The notes under the pieces are model-generated. The model saw only the letters and a program-made list of their open reading frames with translations. It had not been told where the DNA came from and ran no database searches. The position numbers and the translations under genes were made by a program. Below, one piece after another: positions 19,448-24,666 of a stretch of DNA of 24,666 bases (the first letter of the stretch is position 1; each line of letters starts with the position of its first letter). Origin of the DNA: JACNKV01 sp964388155. GTDB lineage: Bacteria; Fidelibacterota; Marinisomatia; Marinisomatales; JACNKV01. Location: assembly GCA_964388155.1 (NCBI GenBank), contig CAYLYH010000031.1, positions 1-24,666 of the forward strand. Reading direction: 5' to 3'.

Positions 19448-19559
19448 TTTATTTCAGCAATAGCAACTTCTGTGTAGATGTGTGACTCCCTTGCACCAGT
19501 TTGCAAAAATAAACACCGGCAGGAATATTATCCGCTCCACATTTCAATTGATTCACTCT
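19448..19559 (-). pseudogene. Relic 3' end of a T9SS cargo gene (sorting domain remnant)
   Basis: On the minus strand about 36 codons before TAA 19448 read as the last part of a T9SS C-terminal sorting domain. They include VNQLKCGADNIPAGVYFCKL and end in STQKLLLLK, matching the GVYFxKL...KKxLLLK pattern seen at the end of the giant surface protein. No start, NYPNPFNP motif or body remains. Upstream, the frame runs into a hairpin (19560-19595) that contains an in-frame TAA. This is most likely the leftover of a deleted secreted-protein gene, perhaps cut by insertion of the hairpin. Confidence 0.6.
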
Positions 19560-19595
19560 GTGAAATAAATCGGCGATTTAGCTTTGCTATTTCAC
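19560..19595. repeat. Hairpin element next to the relic sorting domain
   Basis: gtgaaata at the left and tatttcac at the right form an 8-bp stem around a partly self-complementary core (aaatcggcgattt). It borders the relic coding sequence and introduces a stop in its frame. It resembles the ATTTCAC-GGGG dyads found between genes in related genomes. Confidence 0.45.
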
Positions 19596-19664
19596 GGGGT
19601 AAACACTCCGACATTTCCACTAAAGGCAGGCTACTTTCGACTTTTGACTTTTGACTCAATCATC

Positions 19665-19683
19665 TCCCGTAAAAAGGACGGGA
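19665..19683. repeat. Hairpin tcccgt-aaaaagg-acggga
   Basis: A 6-bp stem with a 7-base loop, about 90 bases before the plus-strand gene. It is followed by ATTTTAG, which is too weak to call a terminator. Flanking sequence has short decayed repeats (cttttgacttttgact; attatcaattatccattatc). Confidence 0.4.
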
Positions 19684-19769
19684 TTTTAGCTACGCTTCAA
19701 CATTATCAATTATCCATTATCAAATATCCACTATCCTAATGTAATTTCTGTTATTAAATATTCCCCCTA

Positions 19770-22700
19770 ATGAAGAAATGCCTACAAACAAACTATTCTC
19801 CTGAGCAGCTGATAGAAAACGCTAACGCGCTACTTTCAGAGTCTGCAAATCAACAAATCCATGATTTTTTTAAATTGGGACACCGGACTGAGATCAATCA
19901 ATTATTTTCCGATCCTGAGCAGAAAAATACTTGGCTGACTCTTTTAGTGCAGCTCATCCGTCAATCCGGATACCATACTGGGCAAGTATTTCTGCAACGG
20001 GCATACACGTATGCTGATAAACCCGTTTTTCAGGTTATACATGATCAAGCTATCACTCCTGTATCCTATGGTGATGCGTGGAAGCAAATCCAACACATCG
20101 CAAATGCGCTAATTACTCTGACCAAAAAAAGCGATCAACCTGTCATCGGAATCTTTACTCCGAATTCCCTCGAGGGTGCTCTGATTGACCTCGCTTGTTT
20201 ATCCTTCGGCTTTCGGGTGGTGCCAATTCCTGCAAATGCTACATTGCATTATCTGGATTTCATCATAAACCACGCCGGTATTACAGATTTATTTATCGGA
20301 GGTGAAACACCTTCTTCCCTCTTCATTCAACTTCCGGCGGATGTCTCATTAATCTCGGTAATTCTCTTGCCGAATGCAACGGTATCAGATGAATCTTACC
20401 TTCTCTGGGATGCCTTTCTTGCTCAACGTTCTTCGCGTAATAAACCACAACTTAAAGACCGCCTAAACCGGACAGAAATGGATGAGATTGCAACTATCAT
20501 GTATACGTCAGGGACAACAGCAAACCCCAAAGGAATTGTGTTCACGCAGACGAATCTAATCTCCAAACGATTTGCCCGTGCACTGGCAATCCCTGATATG
20601 AGTTCTGATGATACGTTACTTGCCTTTCTCCCCCTTTACCACACCTTCGGTAGATACTTAGAGCTTATGGGATCTGTGTTTCATGGTGCGACGTACACCT
20701 TCGCTGAATCCACCATGTTCAAGACGTTATTGAAAGATTTTTCGGTGGCGAAACCCACGGTATTTATCAGCATTCCTAAACGGTGGATTCAAATCCATGA
20801 GCAGGTGAGCAACCAAATTCCAATTGACGATGCAAAACCGGAATTGGTGCGGAAAACACTTCACAAACTGACCGGTGGTAACCTTCGAATCGGGCTCTCT
20901 GCCGCCGGATATCTTGACCCGGATCTATTTCAATTTTATCACCAACACGGTATCACCCTGCTAAGTGGCTACGGAATGACCGAAGCCACCGGTGGAATTA
21001 CGATGACTCCGGTGGATGATTATGTGGTGAATTCTGTAGGAAGACCACTCCCAGGAGTGGAATTATCCCTTGGCGAAGATAATGAACTCCTCTTGCGTGG
21101 TCCGTACATCTCAAAAGGATATTTCGGAAAAGCCATCACACCTGCCCTGAAAAACGGCTGGTTTCACACCGGCGATATTTTTGAGAAAAAAAACGGACAT
21201 TATTTCATCCTGGATCGAAAAAAAGAAATTTATAAAAACAGTCGAGGGCAAACTATTTCTCCGCAGCGAATCGAAAATATGTTTCAGGATTTTGAAGCCA
21301 TCAAATCAGTATTTCTTGTCGGAGATATGAAGGAATATAATACGCTCTTGATTTATCCTGATCATCGGGCAAAATCACTATCTGCTCCCAATAGTAAACC
21401 AGATGACATTCGCGAGCTTTTCGGCTCACTTGTGCAATCTGTGAACAGTTTTTTATCTCCGTATGAGCGGATTGTAAACTTTGCAATTATCCGGCGGGAT
21501 TTTTCCTCAGAACACGGAGAGCTGACATCGAAAAGTACGTATAAACGTAAACAGATCCTCAAGAACTTTTCGGATATTGTCGAGCCGATGTATGAAAAAC
21601 ATTATTTGCCCATCATCCACGATGAAATGGAAATTCGCATCCCGAAATGGCTGATGCGAGAAAAAGGAATTATTTCTACCGATATCACTTGGGACGGGAA
21701 ATCCATCTCTGCGGGAAAAAGCTCAAACAAACTTACATCTCAACGGCGAGAATCTCATATCAAATTTGGAGATTTTCTTTACGCCGTGCCCAATAATATC
21801 ACGGATATGGAAGATTTACTCCGATCGCCCGATCTATGGTTGGGTAATCAGGAATTGGTCGATTTTACCGGACAAATCGCGTTTCGTATTTCCAATGATG
21901 AATCGACCTCTTCCATTCAACTTCATTCCAAAGGATTCACGTACAACCACCGTCCCATCCCTGCCAAGTTTATCGATGACCTAAAACACGCCTTGCGAAA
22001 GCATGTTTACACATTGCGCCATTTGCATCAGGCGGGGTTTGTTCTCATTCAGGATAAACACTACGGAGCTCTCATTGCTCTGAACTATTTGCATCAAACG
22101 CTTGAACACGCGAATCGGGAGCTACAATCTCTGGCAGTTAAGCTTCTCATGAGGACACAATCCCACCTAGTGCCGCGTATCCGTGTCAAATCGCTAGAAT
22201 ACCTCCTCCCTCACATCACCGGAGAACTGTTCTTGGAACTGCTGATTAATACGCATAAAATGAGCCCTTCTTCCGAAGCAATCGAAGACATGATTCTTAG
22301 CACAGATCTTATCCAAAAAACACATTTTGACGCACTGCTTCAATATCTGGGTTCTCTCCGTCTCAGCAGGGATGAATCGTCCATCCCATCGCATTCGTTT
22401 ATCCAAATTTTACTCAAAACGGTATCTCAATACGGAAAAATACATCCAACCAGTTATATTTGGGCAAGAGCGGAACTCATTTATTGGCATCAGCCACATT
22501 TACCCGAGCTGCTGCAGACAACAGCTTCAGAAGCGTTTGACACGCTGACGCTTGGATTCCGTTCGTGGCTGGGGAAAAATCATCGCTTGGCAATTGACAG
22601 AGAAACGGGTGATGAATATACCTGGGAAGATGTCGTTACATTTGATTCAAATGTCGATGAATCACACCACCGGATACTCTTGGAAGCTCTTCGCCAAACA

Positions 22701-24362
22701 CCGCTACTGCGTGAAGCTGTGTTCCTATTTTCAAAAAGACGACTTATTCAACTTGACGATATTCTTCAGCGAGGAATCTGGATCAGTTTTCTGGGAAGCA
22801 GCCACGGAAAAAGCGTTTTTCGGATTTTAGCTCAAACTCGTGAGGGAGATGCCTTCAATTTTGTCATCAATGCCAGCGATACTCTGGACGCGTCCTTTAT
22901 ACAGGACGAAATTCGATGGCTTGTCAAAGCGGGTTCTTCGTATCATGGCGATAAGCTGGTCGAAGATTTTGGCGGATATTGGCCGGAATTTAATTTATAC
23001 ACGGAAGAATATATCTCAGGGGAAACCCTGCAGCAATATCTTGTGCGTAATCAAGATGAAATTGCCGAACAAAAGGCAATCGATCGTTGGCAAATGCGCT
23101 GGCTACATTTTATTTGGAACGGACTCAAAGCATATTTTGAATTTTACAGGCGGTCAGACCAAACATTAAGCATTGCACATCCATCGCCTGCAAACCTCAT
23201 CATTCCTGAGTTTGACTACTCTATCGGAACACGTCTCATTTCGATTTCCAATCGCGAATCTGTTCAGGGTACGCAAAACCTGTTCTTTGATCTGTATGAG
23301 ATATACATACGAAAAACTGAAGCAAACTTCCCGGGGCTTCATCGCATGGCCGATTGGGAAATTGTATTTACAGCTGCGTTGGAAGTCATGACGGTAAAAA
23401 AGGGAGTGATTCTTTTAAGAACCCTTATTTCGGAATTGGATACCAATAAAGTAATTAAGAAAAAAGCCGAGATATTGGGATTAACCACCCAACGCATTAA
23501 ACAGTTTATTGAAGAGATTAATGAAAATGGAGTTCTCACAAAACCGGTGGTATTTGCCTCGTTACGCTATGAGCGCTGGCTGAATCTTAATCCGCATGCC
23601 ACTATAAAAGCACGTGGTGCCATTTTACAGGAGCTGTATCGCGAATACCGCTTAAAATCCCTCTTAAACGATTACCCTGAAACCCGGATTCGTTTCTTCC
23701 GTATGACCTGCTTTAAAGACTCCACGCCGCCGTTGTCGGATAAACTTCTTCAACTCCAAATTCAATTACGTGCAGGGACATTGCAGCTTGTCGATTTGGA
23801 TGCACAACTTCAATCCGTGATTGAGTCCGGTGAAATTACCGACGATGAGCAGTACTTCCTCACTCGCCTTTTATTTGAGCATTTGGATGCCGCACAGGAC
23901 GGGGAGCTCATCTCATGGGACCTTGGAGATAAAGGGCGGCTGGATCTTATCTCGATGGTCGAAGATAAACGCGGAGAGATGTACAAAATTCGACCGCCAT
24001 TTCATCCGAAAGAAATTGCGCGGTTTCATACGATTCTCACTCAGGCAAATTTATCCGGTAGATTTCAACAAAACCACGAATTTCTGTTGATGATAAACCA
24101 AAATAATAAACTTGTCGGAGGCATCTACTGGAAAGAATTAAATGCAGAAACGGCGCATATTGAAAAAATTGTGATACGATCATCGTATCGGAAACGCCAT
24201 TTAAGCATTCAATTACTCGATGAATTTTTCCACCGTTTGCAGAACAGACGCTACACCTATGTTACCGTCGGGTTCTTTCAAGCCGGACTCTTTTATAAAC
24301 ACGGCTTTCTGATCGATAAAAAGTTTGGGGGGCTGGTGAAAACGCTGAACGCAGGGAATTAA
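19770..24362 (+). CDS. Multidomain protein: ANL acyl-CoA-synthetase-like, kinase-like and GNAT-like domains
   Basis: A 1530-residue protein with no recognised name. Residues about 20-610 form an ANL adenylating domain: Y245-TSGTTANPKG, G400-YGMTEATGG, G463-WFHTGD, D482-RKKEIYKN and ELTSK (K588, possible catalytic lysine). This predicts ATP-dependent activation of a carboxylate, most like long-chain acyl-CoA synthetases. Residues about 620-1000 are unassigned and helical. About 1005-1190 looks like a protein-kinase fold (FLGSSHGKSVFRI as Gly loop, YTEEYISGETL as hinge, H1137-PSPAN as catalytic loop), but the VAIK lysine, HRD aspartate and DFG are not evident. About 1400-1525 resembles a GNAT acetyltransferase (IEKIVIRSSYRKRH, GLFYKHGF) with a weak acetyl-CoA loop. 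No signal peptide or carrier-protein motif is seen. No Shine-Dalgarno is visible; an in-frame TAA lies 13 bases upstream of ATG 19770. It is isolated and divergent from ileS. Confidence 0.88.
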   Translation: MKKCLQTNYSPEQLIENANALLSESANQQIHDFFKLGHRTEINQLFSDPEQKNTWLTLLVQLIRQSGYHTGQVFLQRAYTYADKPVFQVIHDQAITPVSYGDAWKQIQHIANALITLTKKSDQPVIGIFTPNSLEGALIDLACLSFGFRVVPIPANATLHYLDFIINHAGITDLFIGGETPSSLFIQLPADVSLISVILLPNATVSDESYLLWDAFLAQRSSRNKPQLKDRLNRTEMDEIATIMYTSGTTANPKGIVFTQTNLISKRFARALAIPDMSSDDTLLAFLPLYHTFGRYLELMGSVFHGATYTFAESTMFKTLLKDFSVAKPTVFISIPKRWIQIHEQVSNQIPIDDAKPELVRKTLHKLTGGNLRIGLSAAGYLDPDLFQFYHQHGITLLSGYGMTEATGGITMTPVDDYVVNSVGRPLPGVELSLGEDNELLLRGPYISKGYFGKAITPALKNGWFHTGDIFEKKNGHYFILDRKKEIYKNSRGQTISPQRIENMFQDFEAIKSVFLVGDMKEYNTLLIYPDHRAKSLSAPNSKPDDIRELFGSLVQSVNSFLSPYERIVNFAIIRRDFSSEHGELTSKSTYKRKQILKNFSDIVEPMYEKHYLPIIHDEMEIRIPKWLMREKGIISTDITWDGKSISAGKSSNKLTSQRRESHIKFGDFLYAVPNNITDMEDLLRSPDLWLGNQELVDFTGQIAFRISNDESTSSIQLHSKGFTYNHRPIPAKFIDDLKHALRKHVYTLRHLHQAGFVLIQDKHYGALIALNYLHQTLEHANRELQSLAVKLLMRTQSHLVPRIRVKSLEYLLPHITGELFLELLINTHKMSPSSEAIEDMILSTDLIQKTHFDALLQYLGSLRLSRDESSIPSHSFIQILLKTVSQYGKIHPTSYIWARAELIYWHQPHLPELLQTTASEAFDTLTLGFRSWLGKNHRLAIDRETGDEYTWEDVVTFDSNVDESHHRILLEALRQTPLLREAVFLFSKRRLIQLDDILQRGIWISFLGSSHGKSVFRILAQTREGDAFNFVINASDTLDASFIQDEIRWLVKAGSSYHGDKLVEDFGGYWPEFNLYTEEYISGETLQQYLVRNQDEIAEQKAIDRWQMRWLHFIWNGLKAYFEFYRRSDQTLSIAHPSPANLIIPEFDYSIGTRLISISNRESVQGTQNLFFDLYEIYIRKTEANFPGLHRMADWEIVFTAALEVMTVKKGVILLRTLISELDTNKVIKKKAEILGLTTQRIKQFIEEINENGVLTKPVVFASLRYERWLNLNPHATIKARGAILQELYREYRLKSLLNDYPETRIRFFRMTCFKDSTPPLSDKLLQLQIQLRAGTLQLVDLDAQLQSVIESGEITDDEQYFLTRLLFEHLDAAQDGELISWDLGDKGRLDLISMVEDKRGEMYKIRPPFHPKEIARFHTILTQANLSGRFQQNHEFLLMINQNNKLVGGIYWKELNAETAHIEKIVIRSSYRKRHLSIQLLDEFFHRLQNRRYTYVTVGFFQAGLFYKHGFLIDKKFGGLVKTLNAGN

Positions 24363-24575
24363 GGCTGGAGCATTAAAGAAACGGGGCTATTTCTACAAGA
24401 TTTTACAAATGACTCTACACTTTATTTACAAATACTCGGCGAATGCGGTATGATTTCTCCAGAGACATGGGTTAAACAATCCATCGAATATGAAAATACT
24501 GCAACGCTTGAAGCAACGCTCACCTCCATCATTTACCACAATATCGAAGATACGCTTCAGATAGATAAAGATTAG
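24363..24575 (+). other. In-frame open extension after the stop of the multidomain gene
   Basis: Directly after TAA 24360-24362, in the same frame, 70 sense codons run to TAG 24573. They begin GWSIKETGLFLQDFTND and end DTLQIDKD. No ATG, GTG or TTG occurs in the first 29 codons, so it is not an independent gene. It could be a former C-terminal extension cut by a nonsense mutation, a readthrough product, a consensus error, or chance. The composition looks protein-like. Confidence 0.45.
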
Positions 24576-24611
24576 GATTAGGACTCAGAATATTTGTAAA
24601 CTGATAGTTTG

Positions 24612-24666
<55 letters not shown>

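Noticed and set aside
22794..22814. Walker A motif in GSSHGKS of the multidomain protein
   Set aside because: It has three residues between the glycines instead of four (GxxxGKS), and no Walker B is evident. A kinase-type Gly loop fits better.
24450..24575. A 41-codon gene starting at the first ATG after the multidomain stop
   Set aside because: No ribosome binding site, and the same frame is open for 29 codons before it. It is better described as part of an extension.

Overview
The window reads as a chromosomal contig of a FCB-group bacterium. The evidence is a type IX secretion (T9SS) C-terminal sorting domain with an NYPNPFNP motif, a second relic of such a domain, Calx-beta/Ig repeat surface proteins, moderate GC, and an ileS–traR–lspA–rluD–xer–hpf gene order. 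Marinimicrobia (SAR406) or a relative such as Ignavibacteria or Calditrichota fits best, but the sequence alone does not settle the phylum. It is a draft scaffold: two runs of exactly 100 N (8045-8144 and 10878-10977) look like placeholders, and both fall inside genes with repetitive or low-complexity sequence.

Minus strand, 53-1320: a tRNA-Ser(CGA), tadA (A34-to-I editing of tRNA-Arg), and a small TPR-like lipoprotein whose start overlaps the stop of the gene before it.

Minus strand, 1317-11277: a three-gene cell-surface locus transcribed from right to left. First comes an outer-membrane protein with an acidic D/E/Y-rich segment after its signal peptide (10370-11277). Next is a very large T9SS-exported adhesin-like protein (1317-10353, broken by a gap) with a signal peptide, at least eight Calx-beta repeats, many Ig-like repeats, FN3-like and cadherin-like modules and a sorting domain. 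Last is the lipoprotein. Both gaps split single genes, so apparent starts and stops at their edges are artefacts.

Minus strand, 11550-19014: a sugar-nucleotide nucleotidyltransferase, then a compact housekeeping operon transcribed in the order ileS, DksA/TraR-type zinc-finger gene, lspA, rluD-like, xerC/D-like, hpf, with overlaps or short spacers throughout. The isoleucyl-tRNA synthetase has an altered HIGH signature (GVHH), the form associated with mupirocin hyper-resistance in IleRS2 enzymes, and an altered KMSKS loop (DMHKS).

19015-19769 is a 755-bp non-coding zone with five short hairpins, a possible small MITE-like element and the relic 3' end of a T9SS cargo gene.

Plus strand, 19770-24362: a 1530-residue protein with an N-terminal acyl-CoA-synthetase-like (ANL) adenylating domain, a long unassigned middle, a degenerate protein-kinase-like segment and a C-terminal GNAT-like domain. 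Its TAA stop is followed in the same frame by 70 more open codons. This protein is the best candidate here for undescribed biology. The window ends in a 7-bp tandem repeat.
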